Of a stretch of DNA of 64,000 nucleotides, positions 1 through 13,073 are shown piece by piece (the stretch's first letter is position 1; the number at the start of each line of letters is the position of its first letter). A program made the position numbers and the translations under genes. Below the pieces are notes generated by a model. The model searched no databases. It was not told where the DNA came from and saw only the letters and a list, made by a program, of their open reading frames with translations. Origin of the DNA: Paratrimastix pyriformis (Eukaryota; Preaxostyla; Paratrimastigidae); NCBI GenBank assembly GCA_027972325.1, contig JAPMOS010000058.1, positions 77,001 to 141,000 on the forward strand, read 5' to 3'.

Positions 1-1
1 C

Positions 2-542
2 GAGGAGCGCGCCGCAGCCATTGCATCAGCCACATCATCCGGTGGTGCTGCTCCCGGCGGGCCATCGGCCCCCCCGGGGTTGGCGGCTCCACCCCCGGAG
101 ATTACCCCCTTCGTGGCGGATGTGCCCCCGCCCCTGACCATGGGCGGGTACCCATACCCGTTCCCGCCCCCTGGTATGGGTCTGTCTCCGCTCTGCGAGG
201 AGGGACACCCCCGACCCGTCCCAACCTCCCCCTCTCCAATTCTGTGTCTCATCAACCGGCTCCACCCCCCACCCCCCAGCAGCCGGCTACCCGGGTATGT
301 ATCCCCCCGGTTTTATGCCCCCGCCGCCTCCGCCCTCGGATCAGACCCCGGGGGCACCAACGGCCCAGGGTGCCCCGACCTCCGACCCGGCCGCGCAGCA
401 ACAGGAGGCCCAGGCCCCTGCTGCCGGGCAGAAGCACAGTCCGTACCCCGGCTGGTGGTGATGGCGCCGCTTGAAAAGACAGCTGACTCCCCTGGCTGTC
501 TGCCTCTCTGTCTGTGCCTGATGTTGATGATGATGTTGATGG

Positions 543-597
<55 letters not shown>

Positions 598-598
598 A

Positions 599-649
<51 letters not shown>

Positions 650-2141
650 TTGTTGTTGATGGTGTTGTTGTTGATGGTGTTGTTGATGGTGTTGATGGTG
701 TTGCTGCTCACCACACCTTGCTCGGCCCGCCCTTCCCATTCTGCCCCGCCGGCTCCCCCTCCAGGGCGGCCCACGGGCGACTTCTCCACCGGGGGCCCAT
801 CCGCCGAGGCCGAGTCCGCGGGCCATTCGGACGAGGATGACGAGGATGAGGGGGCCGCGTCTCCGGGTCCCGACGGCACCGCGCGGCCCGCCAAGGCCCC
901 GCGCGCCACCAGCCCCACGCGGGACGGCGGCGTCCCGGCAGCGCCCCTTCCGGCCCCGTCGACATCCCCCGCTGCCATGCCGCCGCCCCCACCACCACCA
1001 CCACCACCACCCCCACCGGGGTTCTTCCCACCCGGGATGCCCATGCCCCCCATGCCCATGTACGGGGGCTATCCCCCCATGGGGATGATGCCCATGTATG
1101 GCGGTGGCTATCCCCCGCCACCCCCACCGCCGCCCCCCCAGCAGCCGCAACGTACCCCAATGATCTTCCAGGCGCCCCGCCCCCCCCCCCGGGCCCCCGC
1201 CATACTATCGGGGTGCCTGGCCGCCGCCCCCGCCACCACCTCCGCCACCACCATCACAGCCGACACAGCCGGCCGCCGCCCCACGGCCCATCGGGCCCCA
1301 GCAGGCCCCGCCCGGCTCACGGGCTGCCCTTCTCGGCCTCAACACCATGCCCACATACGCCGCCGCCGCCGCGGCTGCCCCTCCCCCGCCACCGCCGCCA
1401 CCCCAGCCCCAGCCCCAGCCCCCACCAGCCCACCGGGTCTGCGCCGCCCCGCCAACGTCGCCCCCGCACGCCGGCGGCCGGCAGGATGACGTTGATGATT
1501 CGGAGCCGCGGGCAAGCGCGACCGTCAGCGGCGGCCTGGGCCTGCTGGGCGACTACGGGGATGCCGACGATGAGGACGACGACGCCGCTCCGGCCGCTAC
1601 GGCCGCCCCAGCCCGCGGGCCACCTCCAGCCCCAGCCCCTGCTCCCGCTCCGGCTCCCGCCCCGGCGGCAGCGGCGGCGCCCCGGCCCCTAGCCGCCCCG
1701 CCCGTCCGGCCGTCCTTCGTGCCGGCCACGGTTCTCATCAAGCGATCCGCCCCGCCGCCCCGCCACAAGCCCCGCGTCGTCGCAGGCGGCGTCGGCCGGC
1801 CAGGGGCAACAGCGGCGGCGGGTGGGGGCCTGGTGGGCCCTGGGGGCCACATGATCAGCGCGGCCCCGCCTGTGAGCATCCCCGGGGAGGAGGCCGTGGC
1901 GGCCCCACCCAAGGCGGCGCCGGTGGTGGCTGGTGCCCCGGCCCGGGGGGTCCCCGATGTCGACGCCGATGCGGAGTACCGGGCCTTCATGGCCTGGAGC
2001 GGCCTCACACGCGCGCGTCTCCTGCCCCCCGGCCCGGGCACTTGCCTCCCTTCCTTACCCCATCCTGTCCCCCCCCCCCCCCCCCCCCCCCCCCCCTCGA
2101 CAACAACACGGTTCTGGCAAAACTCCCCCCGATCCAAACAG
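2..2141 (+). CDS. WBP11-like proline-rich splicing factor, 5' end outside the window
   Basis: The gene enters from the left edge. Exon 2-173 joins in phase to an exon starting at 280 across a GT..AG intron (174-279). A second intron of about 450-764 holds an (ATG)n tract. The protein is Pro/Gly/Met-rich, with PPGM and YGGYPP repeats, an acidic stretch (DEDDEDEG) and Ala-Pro runs. Near its end it has FVPATVLIKR, then about 85 residues later DADAEYRAFM. This pair resembles the C-terminal FVPTALRVRR...DDVYEAFM block of WBP11, a PQBP1/WW-domain-binding pre-mRNA splicing protein. The reading frame changes once in a C-run near 1180-1192, which may be an indel or sequencing slip. The 3' end is unclear because a C31 run follows the conserved block; an intron there with its acceptor near 2141 is possible. 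The family call rests on the C-terminal motif only. Confidence 0.5.
520..701. repeat. (ATG/GTT)n microsatellite inside an intron
   Basis: A nearly pure ATG/GAT triplet tract with GTT interruptions lies between two Pro-rich exons. It reads as poly-Met, poly-Asp or poly-His in different frames, and none of these is likely to be translated. Confidence 0.9.
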
Positions 2142-2147
2142 GAAAAA

Positions 2148-4626
2148 ATGACGCGTGTGAATCAAGAGATTCATGCGACAGATGGAGGGGTGCGTCGGAC
2201 GGCGCGCCTGATTGACCGCTGTCTGAAGCCACCTCCATCAAGAGAGGTTTTCTCGTTCTGGTCTGGTTTCTTTTTCTTTTTTTTTTTTATCAGGCGCCTG
2301 ATCACTCCTTCAGGCGCAAATTGGCGAACAAGTGCGTGACCTGACTCAATGGCCACCGGAACTATTGAGATCTCTGCTGATGGGCCAAGACACTGTGGAC
2401 TCTCTCCGCTTGTATATTCTTCTGATTGGCCTTTCGCATGCCACACGTCAGGCTCTTCGCGGCACTCTGCGAGAGATGTCCTTCGATGATGTGGAGGAGT
2501 CCACCGATGTGATGGTGACTGACCCCGGCCTTGACCTTCTGCCCACGCTCACTGCCGATGCCCTGGCTGCTCTGGTTGGGCCCTGTAAAGGGCTCGTCAA
2601 ACTGTCCCTGCCGTCTCGTGTGCCGGCCCTGTGGGGCTGCGGCCGCACCGAGGGCGTCTACGCCCCCTGGGTCGACGAGGCCTTCGCCGGCCACACCCGG
2701 CTGTCCCTGCTGCGCATCCCGCAGGGCGATTCCATGATGGCTGCCATGCCGCGCATCCTGGGGCACCTGCCCGGCCTGGAGGACCTCCACCTGTCCACCG
2801 CCAAGGGCTTCCCCTCGGGTGATATCCTCGCTGCCCTCGCCCGGGGGTGTCCCCGCCTGGAGGCCCTCTACCTGTGGCTGTACGGAAGGCCCGTCGACCC
2901 GACCCTGGTCACGCAGTCCAGGCAGCTGTGTGGGCGGCTCAGGCGGCTCTCCCTCCCCGACTCCGCCCCGTCGGACCCCCTCGCCGCCCTCCTGGGCGCG
3001 CTTCCCCATCTGGCGCGGCTCGAGCTGTCCCAGTGCCCGCCGGCCCTGGGCGCCCTCGGGCCCCAGCTGACCCACTTGAAGTTCAGCTGCGGCAATGCGG
3101 AGCGGCTGGGCGAGCTGGGCCTCCGCCGGCTGGAGGCGCTCGACCTGGGCGGGTGCGCCGAGGGCTGCTGCAGCCAGGTCCTGGGCGTGCTGGGCGCCAA
3201 CCGGGCCACCCTCCGCACGCTGTCCGTGTGGTTTGACGGAGACCCGGCCGGGCCCCTGTTTGACATGCTGGGCAGCTGCCCTGCCCTGAGCCAGCTGGAG
3301 CTGCAGCTGCGCAACGTGCCCGGGGGGGATGTCGACCTGTCGGCGGACATCCCCCCGGGTCTCCTCGACCGACTGGTCTCGCTCACCCTGGGCCTGGCCA
3401 ACGACCGGCACGACCAGGAGTCGAATCCGCACCCCATCCGCATCGCCAGCGCCGCCCTGCGCGAGCTGCGGCTGGGGCCCCTGTTCATGCCCCCGGGGAG
3501 CTCCATCACCCTGGCCTGCCCCGCCCTGGAGACACTGGCCCTGCCCCCATCGACCGGCAGCGCCTCCGCCACGTACCCGCTCGTGCTGGGCTGCCCCCGG
3601 CTGCGCCAGATCGCGGGGCTGGGCGAGCAGGACCTGGCGGGGAGCCAGCCCATGCCCGCGCTGACCCGGGTGGATTATCAGCAGTTCTGCGACCCGCTCA
3701 CCACCCGGCCGGCCCTGGGCCCCTTGCTAGCCGGCTCGCCCCGGCTGGCCTGGGTGTCGGGTGTGATGCTCGCGGGCCCCGATGCCCTCGTCGGGCTGTG
3801 CCAGGCCGCCCCGGCCCTGTCCTTCCTGCAGGTCAAGGTGCCGCTGCCCCGCGGCCAGCCCGCCACCACCACCCCCAGGCTTGTGCTTCGGCTGCCCGGC
3901 CACGTGGAGTCCCTCGACCTGACCCTGGACGCCCCCGAGAAGGCCAAGGAAGGCGAGGAGGCGGAGGACACGGAGGAGGAGGAGGAGGAGGAGGAGGAGG
4001 AGGAGGCTTGGGAACTATGTATCGAGTCGCCAGGGCTGCGGTACATCCTCCTGCTCGACCTCTCGGGCCAAGTTCGCTCGCTGGCGATGCGCTGCCCGAC
4101 CCTGGCCCACCTGCGGCTGGCCGACCTGGCGGCCCTGACCACCATCACCACGGATACCCCCGGGGGGTCCCTGCGCAGCCTGCAGCTGGGCGAGTGTCCC
4201 CGCCTGGAGGCGGACTCCCTGCTGGCCTGCCTGCAACAGCACCGGGCCTGCCTGCGCCACGTGCACATCATGCATGTCCCCAAGCCGTGCCGTGGGGCCT
4301 GGGCCCAGGTCGCTGCTGCCCTGGGGGCCATGCCCCAGCTGACCAGCTTCACGCTGGACCGCCCCGCCTTCACCGCCACCGAGGTGGCCCTCGCCTGCCC
4401 GGCCCTGCGCACCCTCCGGCTCCCCGTGTCGGCCGGCCCGGTGCGCTCGCTGGTGCTCGACTGCCCGCTGCTGGACGAGCTGCAGGGTCCGCTGGAGCGG
4501 TCCCTGGAGCGGTTCGAGCTGGCCGGGGAGGCGCCGTACCTGCGCCTGGTGCGTCTGCTGGCACCCCCCTGGACGGAGCGGCTCGCGGGGCGATGGCCTG
4601 GGGCGAGGCTGGTCGAGAGGGACTGA
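2148..4626 (+). CDS. F-box-like leucine-rich-repeat protein 1
   Basis: Two exons join in phase 0: 2148-2246 (ATG start) and 2314-4626, with a 67-nt GT..AG intron between, giving about 803 residues. The second exon opens with a helical block containing WPPELLRSLL, then LSHATRQALRGTLREMSF, which looks like a divergent F-box. About 20 irregular leucine-rich repeats of the type ACPALxTLxL follow. An acidic Glu run is encoded at about 3957-4006. The protein is clearly paralogous to the LRR gene at 30363-32502, sharing PPELLR, the LSH..R.A(L/I)RGTL block and DALAALVGPCK. F-box/LRR proteins usually choose substrates for SCF ubiquitin ligases; that role is inferred, since the F-box is weak. No signal peptide or membrane segment is evident. 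The exon-1 start is less certain than the rest. Confidence 0.75.
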
Positions 4627-5163
4627 AACAGCTCCGGGTGCCGTGGGCTCGACGAATGAGCTAGATCGAACATTCAACCCTCTTTTGTGAATACTTTCCT
4701 CTCTGCACCAGGATGACTTGCAATTTTTGTGTGCTCTCGGGAACCACCAAAACTTGGCCAGGTTCTGAAGCAGAAGCCAGGAGAGGAGTAACGTGTTCGT
4801 CCGGGGAATGGTGCAAACAGAAGACTGACTGACTGAAGCCGAGAACAAATTCCCTTGAGACACCATCTGCATTGCTCTGAGGTCAGACAGACAAAACCGC
4901 CGACGAAAACTCGGATGATGTACAACCGCTCTCGGAAGCCATATTCGACGGTGGGTCTCGCATTGATCCTTTATTTTTCGCCCCGTGATGGCGAAGAACT
5001 CTGTCGGCTGGACGGGGAGCATTACACCCCGGATGATGAGCGGAAAACAATCGGTTCGGCTTGTCGTCTTCCAACAACTCGGCTCTTCACCTCACGCATA
5101 GATGTATGGCCGAACTATATGCACATTACTCTGGGGAAAATCAAGTGTTCCCCAAACCGTGCG
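4627..5163. other. Intergenic region, lower GC
   Basis: This stretch lies between the LRR stop and the next gene. An open frame continues upstream to ATG 4915, but it shows no recognisable domain, so the gene may begin there rather than at 5164. No RNA gene or repeat was seen. Confidence 0.4.
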
Positions 5164-6491
<1,328 letters not shown>

Positions 6492-6874
6492 AATCCTCCT
6501 GTGATGACATGGACCCGGAGACCATTGTGGTCACCCCACGAACGCAAAGACAAAAAACAAATGACGCGTTTCTTCCTCACCCGCTTCTTCCGCCTTGTTT
6601 ACGCCTTTCGTGCAACTCTCGTGTGGCCGGGCAGGGCGGCCCGTCCTTCGATCCGACCAAGCCCAAACCCGAAAAGAAAGCAGCCCAGGGGCGCGGGGGG
6701 ACACTGGGATAAAGCCGCGGGTGTTGTTTTGCTGATCAGAGGCGAGCGAACCGAAGAATGCATACTCAAGGGGGGGCACGCCACCACCACCACGACCACG
6801 GGGGTCACAAAAAAAGAAGAAGCGCCACTTAAATGGGGGGACGGGGCAAAGGGGGCCGCTTGGCCGCTTTGCGT

Positions 6875-7669
6875 TTAGTAGCGGTAGTCGTCGGACTTGT
6901 AGGGGCCCTCGACCTTGACGCCGATGTAGGCGGCCTGCTTGGGGGACAGGGTGGTCAGGTGGACGTTGAGCTTGCCCAGGTGCAGCCGGGCGACCTCCTC
7001 GTCGAGGATCTTGGGCAGCACGTACACGCCAACCTGCGTGCGAGCGGGGGGTGAGCGGGGGAAAAGACGGGGTGGTGAGTCATTGGGCGAGCGGGGGCGA
7101 GCGGGGATTTCGGGTGGGTGGGCCGTCGCTGGCCTGGGGACGCAGGCCACTGCAGGGCAGGGGCAGGGGCAGGGGCAGGGGATGCACGGCACGCAGGCAC
7201 AACGAACGGACCTTGGTGTACTCGCGGCGGGCAATGGCGAGCTGGGCGAGGGTCTGGTTGGTGAACGAGTTGGACATGACGAAGGAGGGGTGTCCCATGG
7301 CGCAGCCCAGGTTGACCAGGCGGCCCTCGGCCAGCAGGATGATGCAGTGGTTGTCGGGGAAGATCCACTTGTCGACCTGGGGCTTGATGTTCTCGTGGCG
7401 CACGCCGGGGAAGGCGTGCAGGCCGGCGACGTCGATCTCATTGTCGAAGTGGCCAATGTTGCACACGATGGCCTGGTCCTTCATCTGGGACATGTGGTGG
7501 GCCTTGATGATGTCGCAGTTGCCGGTGGCCGTGACGTAGATGTCGGCCAGGGGCAGGCACTCCTCCAGGGTGCGCACCTCGAGGCCGGACATGGAGGCCT
7601 GCAGGGCGCAGATGGGGTCGATCTCGGTCACAATGACGCGGGCGCCCTGGCCGCGGAGGGAGGCCACGC

Positions 7670-7700
<31 letters not shown>

Positions 7701-8850
7701 GACGCAGGTCTTGCCGGCGATCATGACGTCCGTGGCGCGGACGATGCCGTCCAGCAGGGAGTGGCGGGTGCCGTAGAGGTTGTCGAACTTGGACTTGGTC
7801 ACGGACTGGTTGACGTTCACGGCCGGGAAGAGCAGCCGGTGCTCGGCCATCATCGAGTACAGCCGGTTGCAGCCGGTGGTGGTCTCCTCGGAGACGCCGA
7901 CCACCTCAGGGACGACCTGGTGGAACCAGCCGGGGCGCTCGCGCAGGCAGCGGCGAACCAGGGCGGCCAGGATGCGCTCCTCCTCGGACTCGGCGTGGTC
8001 CAGGATGCTCGGGTCGTTCTCCGCGGCGAAACCCTTATGCAGGAGCAGGGTCACATCACCGCCATCATCCTATGGCGGCGAGATAGGGCGGGAGGGAAAA
8101 GCGCACACAAAGAACCGAGATGTGATGCGTGTTTTTCCCAATGGGGATGTGCGTGTGTTGTGGTGCGGCTGTGGTGGTGGTGCGGTGAAGAGGAGAAAAT
8201 ATGACAGACAACAATCTGCTGGGGGCCCTTCATGCCGGGGAAGGTGATAGTCTCGAGGGTGAAGTTCCAGTAGTCCTCCAGAGTCTCGCCCTTGTAGGCG
8301 AAGACGGGGATGCCTAAAAACCAGCAAAGACCGTGAGAAAAAAGACATGCACAAAAAAAAAAACAGACCCTGAGCGGCAATGTAGGCGGCAGCAGCATCG
8401 ACGGTGGAGAAGATGTTGCAAGAGCACCAGCGAATATCGGCACCAAGAGCCTTCAGAGTGTCGATGAGGACGGCAGTCTGGACGGTCATGTGCAGAGAGC
8501 CGCAAACGCGAATACCGGCCAGGGGCTTGCTGGCGGCGTACTTCTCACGGGTGGCCAGAAGTCCTGTGGGGAAGAAAGGGGAAAAAAAACCCGATGGAAT
8601 GGTGAGGTTTTCCCCCAGTTCCCCACTTGTAGGAGGATCAGAAATAAAGCCCCGCCGAATCCCCAGAGAAATCCGCTCCCTCAAATTGTTCGACTCCTCT
8701 CCCAGGCCTCGAAGTCACAACAGATCGCGCATGTCCCAGGCGAAGAAAAAAGGTCACAAACAGACCGGGCATCTCGTGCTCGGCGGCCTCGATCAGACGA
8801 CGGCCAAGGGGGGCAAGGCTCATATCCTTAATAAAGTTGGGGCGAGACAT
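6875..8850 (-). CDS. AHCY: S-adenosyl-L-homocysteine hydrolase, copy 1
   Basis: Adenosylhomocysteinase reversibly hydrolyses S-adenosylhomocysteine to adenosine and homocysteine, relieving product inhibition of methyltransferases; it is normally a cytosolic NAD-bound tetramer. Five exons in phase: 8766-8850, 8369-8563, 8210-8313, 7212-8069 and 6875-7033, giving 466 residues, in the usual range. Visible signatures are [13 protein letters not shown] near residue 26, [28 protein letters not shown], the substrate Lys/Asp in [10 protein letters not shown], the NAD site CGFGDVGKG near residue 253, [11 protein letters not shown], and the C-terminal KSDDYRY tail whose Lys and Tyr reach the NAD site of the next subunit. 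The ATG gives the expected N-terminus. It is the mirror copy of 11040-13073; nothing suggests either copy is broken. Confidence 0.97.
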
Positions 8851-9059
8851 TCTTTTTTCGCTCGAGTGATCAAACACACCGGGGTGAGAGCAGTTCGTTC
8901 GGCAATCTGCGTCCATTCTCCTTTTCCGATCGTTCCACGCCTCCTTCTCTCCCCATCTGCTTCCCCGAACCGGCACAAGAAGGGAGATGAGAAGGAATGC
9001 ATCCATGATGTCCTTTTGCACCGCACCGACACCACACCGCTGTATGCCGCATTCCCGCC

Positions 9060-9110
9060 CGTCTCCCTTCTGGAAGCACTCATCTCATGACCGCTGCGGG
9101 TCGCGTTGTC
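9060..9110. repeat. Diverged copy of the PP2C 3' end at the arm's inner edge
   Basis: On the minus strand this reads GACAACGCGACC...GGTCATGAGATGAGTGCTTCC. The last codons of the PP2C gene (about 9200-9246) read GACAATGCGACC...AGTCATGAGATTAGTGCTTCC. The same segment is also at the inner edge of the right arm (10777-10822). The duplication breakpoint therefore lies in a second, partial PP2C tail. Confidence 0.75.
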
Positions 9111-9199
9111 CTTCTCCCCCGCGCCCCGCACCACCGTTGCATCTGCCCTGCATCATGCACTGCATCCACGCACCTGCCGCACCGAATCCCGCACCGTCT

Positions 9200-10539
9200 T
9201 TATTGCGGAAGCACTAATCTCATGACTACCGCGGTCGCATTGTCATATGACCCGCCACCTTGTCCACACACGTACCGGGCCAGCTGAGACGCAGTACAGC
9301 CAGGATGGATTGTCTGTCCCTCGAGGATTTCGACACGCTGGGGCACGAAGGGCTCCAGTTCTCCACTCAGCGTCGATGCAGCTGGTGTCTCGTGACCTGG
9401 CTGGCGCGGTGCCTCGATTTCGGTTTGAAGCTGGGCTTCCTCCCTAGGAAGCAGTGTTCCTTGGACCGCATTTTCGGCTGGCGCGCAGACGGGGTCACGA
9501 CGTGGGGTGGGGCGCTTGGCACCCGGGCTGCGAGTTCGAGACAATTCTGAAAGGTTTCAGCCGTCGAACACCCTGCATACAAACCTCAGGCGAGACTCCA
9601 TCGGTACACAGCACCACCATTCGGTGCCGGACCGGATTGATGACGATGTGAGTCAATTCGGGATCGGGGACGATGCCCGCATCCGTTCTACACCACCACC
9701 AGGTAGTTTCGGCCAAAGGGACGCGCAAAACAGACAGGAGAAAGTCGCCAAAGCAGCGACTGATGTTGAGTCGGGCGTGCGACGTTCGCCCTGTGACTCG
9801 GGGAACGCGAATGCCCGTCACCTCGCCGCCGGTCGATGTGATCCGCTTCTTCTCGTCGGGAAGCTATTCGACACGGTGGGTGAACTACTGCCCCGACTGT
9901 GGCGCCAAGACCTCGGGCTTGTGGAGCCGAGTGCACTGGATGATTTCGCCATCACTGGCCAGCAGAAAGGCAAACGAGTCGCCTCTGCAGGAAAGGGTCG
10001 GAGGAGGCCATTCCGATGTGGCTCCAGACGTATTTGCGACCAAAAGATCTTTACCCCGGATGAGCGCGACACAAGAGGTACTCCCGCAGTGTTCGCAAGA
10101 TGAGCGATAGTTCTCGGAAAGGTCTTTCTGGGCCCGGAGGAGGGCGTGTGTGAGATGCTCTTTCAATTCAGTGAGAGAGAGCGTTTCCAAAGAAAAATCC
10201 AGGTTTCGATCGCCGAGAACATACGCGGGGAGGGAACGCGAGAGATAATCAGCAACGAAGGTACCGCCATGACCATCGAAAACTCCTGCGAAGGCGATGG
10301 GGAGTGTGGGAGTCGATCTGGGTGCTGTTTTGAAACAATATCTTGCCGAAATTTATTGTTAACAGGAAATTCTCTGGGGGAAGAACCAACCGGTCCTGCT
10401 GAGAATCGCGCTCGCGGATCTCGCTGTATGCACCCATGTCAATGAGAACGGGTCTCGAAAAATCGGGGGGCGCAGGAAGCACATTTTCTGGTTCCATAGG
10501 AGCAAAACCCTCTGTTGGTTGATGCTGTGTTACCTCCAT
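9200..10539 (-). CDS. PP2C-family (PPM) serine/threonine phosphatase
   Basis: A metal-dependent PP2C phosphatase in the spacer of the inverted repeat. Exons fixed by phase: 10364-10539 (ATG), 10030-10317, 9912-9984, 9736-9863 and 9585-9687, with introns of only 45-48 nt; one or two further exons end at TAA 9200-9202. Motifs in order: GAYSEIRERDSQQDR, the metal-binding FDGHGG, GSTSCVALI, VANTGDSFAFLL, HKPELPDEKKRI, ISRCFGDF, VLCTDGVSPE and SYDNATAVVM. The metal-binding aspartates are all present, so it is probably active. Atypical points are FGD preceded by Cys (usually SFGD) and SPE where WD is common. The boundaries between 9200 and 9584 are not settled. Its target is unknown, and its neighbours give no functional link beyond lying between the AHCY copies. 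Confidence 0.9.
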
Positions 10540-10779
10540 CTTCGGGAAAAATCATCCTTTCATCCTCCTGCAGTGCCGCCCTGACCCCACGGAGACGACC
10601 GCACGAGGGGTCAAGAATCAGAGGGGGAAAAACGTGTTGGCCCGGGGACAATGGGGCAATTGCCGGAGAAGAACGATGAAAGGGGTGAGGGAAGAAAGAA
10701 AGAGAGGGAAGAGGAGACGATACAAAAGGAAAAGAAGAATCAGAAGACGACGTCGTCAAGAATCAGAAGGTCAACATAT
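10540..10779. other. Spacer upstream of PP2C
   Basis: No gene was seen. The stretch is purine-rich on the plus strand near 10680-10750 (GAGGGAAGAAAG-type). It holds the presumed promoter side of the PP2C gene and ends at the right-arm boundary. Confidence 0.5.
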
Positions 10780-11039
10780 GACAACGCGACCCGCAGCGGT
10801 CATGAGATGAGTGCTTCCAGAAGGGAGACGGGCGGGAATGCGGCATACAGCGGTGTGGTGTCGGTGCGGTGCAAAAGGACATCATGGATGCATTCCTTCT
10901 CATCTCCCTTCTTGTGCCGGTTCGGGGAAGCAGATGGGGAGAGAAGGAGGCGTGGAACGATCGGAAAAGGAGAATGGACGCAGATTGCCGAACGAACTGC
11001 TCTCACCCCGGTGTGTTTGATCACTCGAGCGAAAAAAGA

Positions 11040-12193
11040 ATGTCTCGCCCCAACTTTATTAAGGATATGAGCCTTGCCCCCCTTGGCCGTCGTCTGATCG
11101 AGGCCGCCGAGCACGAGATGCCCGGTCTGTTTGTGACCTTTTTTCTTCGCCTGGGACATGCGCGATCTGTTGTGACTTCGAGGCCTGGGAGAGGAGTCGA
11201 ACAATTTGAGGGAGCGGATTTCTCTGGGGATTCGGCGGGGCTTTATTTCTGATCCTCCTACAAGTGGGGAACTGGGGGAAAACCTCACCATTCCATCGGG
11301 TTTTTTTTCCCCTTTCTTCCCCACAGGACTTCTGGCCACCCGTGAGAAGTACGCCGCCAGCAAGCCCCTGGCCGGTATTCGCGTTTGCGGCTCTCTGCAC
11401 ATGACCGTCCAGACTGCCGTCCTCATCGACACTCTGAAGGCTCTTGGTGCCGATATTCGCTGGTGCTCTTGCAACATCTTCTCCACCGTCGATGCTGCTG
11501 CCGCCTACATTGCCGCTCAGGGTCTGTTTTTTTTTTTGTGCATGTCTTTTTTCTCACGGTCTTTGCTGGTTTTTAGGCATCCCCGTCTTCGCCTACAAGG
11601 GCGAGACTCTGGAGGACTACTGGAACTTCACCCTCGAGACTATCACCTTCCCCGGCATGAAGGGCCCCCAGCAGATTGTTGTCTGTCATATTTTCTCCTC
11701 TTCACCGCACCACCACCACAGCCGCACCACAACACACGCACATCCCCATTGGGAAAAACACGCATCACATCTCGGTTCTTTGTGTGCGCTTTTTCCCTCC
11801 CGCCCGCATCTCGCCGCCATGTAGGATGATGGCGGTGATGTGACCCTGCTCCTGCATAAGGGTTTCGCCGCGGAGAACGACCCGAGCATCCTGGACCACG
11901 CCGAGTCCGAGGAGGAGCGCATCCTGGCCGCCCTGGTTCGCCGCTGCCTGCGCGAGCGCCCCGGCTGGTTCCACCAGGTCGTCCCTGAGGTGGTCGGCGT
12001 CTCCGAGGAGACCACCACCGGCTGCAACCGGCTGTACTCGATGATGGCCGAGCACCGGCTGCTCTTCCCGGCCGTGAACGTCAACCAGTCCGTGACCAAG
12101 TCCAAGTTCGACAACCTCTACGGCACCCGCCACTCCCTGCTGGACGGCATCGTCCGCGCCACGGACGTCATGATCGCCGGCAAGACCTGCGTC

Positions 12194-12224
<31 letters not shown>

Positions 12225-13073
12225 GCGTGGCCTCCCTCCGCGGCCAGGGCGCCCGCGTCATTGTGACCGAGATCGACCCCATCTGCGCCCTGCAGGCCTC
12301 CATGTCCGGCCTCGAGGTGCGCACCCTGGAGGAGTGCCTGCCCCTGGCCGACATCTACGTCACGGCCACCGGCAACTGCGACATCATCAAGGCCCACCAC
12401 ATGTCCCAGATGAAGGACCAGGCCATCGTGTGCAACATTGGCCACTTCGACAATGAGATCGACGTCGCCGGCCTGCACGCCTTCCCCGGCGTGCGCCACG
12501 AGAACATCAAGCCCCAGGTCGACAAGTGGATCTTCCCCGACAACCACTGCATCATCCTGCTGGCCGAGGGCCGCCTGGTCAACCTGGGCTGCGCCATGGG
12601 ACACCCCTCCTTCGTCATGTCCAACTCGTTCACCAACCAGACCCTCGCCCAGCTCGCCATTGCCCGCCGCGAGTACACCAAGGTCCGTTCGTTGTGCCTG
12701 CGTGCCGTGCATCCCCTGCCCCTGCCCCTGCCCCTGCCCCTGCCCCTGCCCCTGCCCCTGCCCCTGCCCCTGCCCCTGCCCCTGCCCCTGCCCTGCAGTG
12801 GCCTGCGTCCCCAGGCCAGCGACGGCCCACCCACCCGAAATCCCCGCTCGCCCCCGCTCGCCCAATGACTCACCACCCCGTCTTTTCCCCCGCTCACCCC
12901 CCGCTCGCACGCAGGTTGGCGTGTACGTGCTGCCCAAGATCCTCGACGAGGAGGTCGCCCGGCTGCACCTGGGCAAGCTCAACGTCCACCTGACCACCCT
13001 GTCCCCCAAGCAGGCCGCCTACATCGGCGTCAAGGTCGAGGGCCCCTACAAGTCCGACGACTACCGCTACTAA
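11040..13073 (+). CDS. AHCY: S-adenosyl-L-homocysteine hydrolase, copy 2
   Basis: A second complete adenosylhomocysteinase gene, inverted relative to 6875-8850. Exons 11040-11124, 11327-11521, 11577-11680, 11825-12682 and 12915-13073 join in phases 1, 1, 0 and 0 to give 466 residues, ending KSDDYRY then TAA. Donors are GTCTGT, GTCTGT, GTCTGT and GTCCGT; acceptors are CACAG, TTTAG, TGTAG and CGCAG. All catalytic and NAD-binding motifs seen in copy 1 are present ([30 protein letters not shown]). The fourth intron is 232 nt instead of 178, owing to a CCCCTG expansion. The near identity of the copies, introns included, suggests recent duplication or continuing gene conversion. Two copies would raise methyl-cycle capacity, but no regulatory difference was seen. 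Confidence 0.97.
12713..12793. repeat. (CCCCTG)n expansion in AHCY copy 2 intron 4
   Basis: About 13 tandem CCCCTG hexamers. The mirror position in copy 1 (about 7155-7180) has only about 4, which accounts for the 54-nt length difference between the introns. Confidence 0.95.

Larger units (their letters stand above)
6660..9110 (-). repeat. Left arm of the AHCY inverted duplication
   Basis: Its reverse complement matches 10780-13215 closely through exons, introns and both flanks. The match runs from a shared ATGACAACGCGACCCGC block at the inner edge to the shared CCCAGTGTCCCC and CTGCTTTC blocks at the outer edge. Exon lengths are identical between arms (85, 195, 104, 858 and 159 nt). Visible differences are mostly indels in introns, chiefly the CCCCTG tract. 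Confidence 0.95.

Noticed and set aside
2148-2151. ATGA stop-start overlap between the WBP11-like gene and LRR protein 1
   Set aside because: The frame ending NRKK is not the frame reached by any phased splice from the conserved WBP11 block, so the overlap is probably chance.
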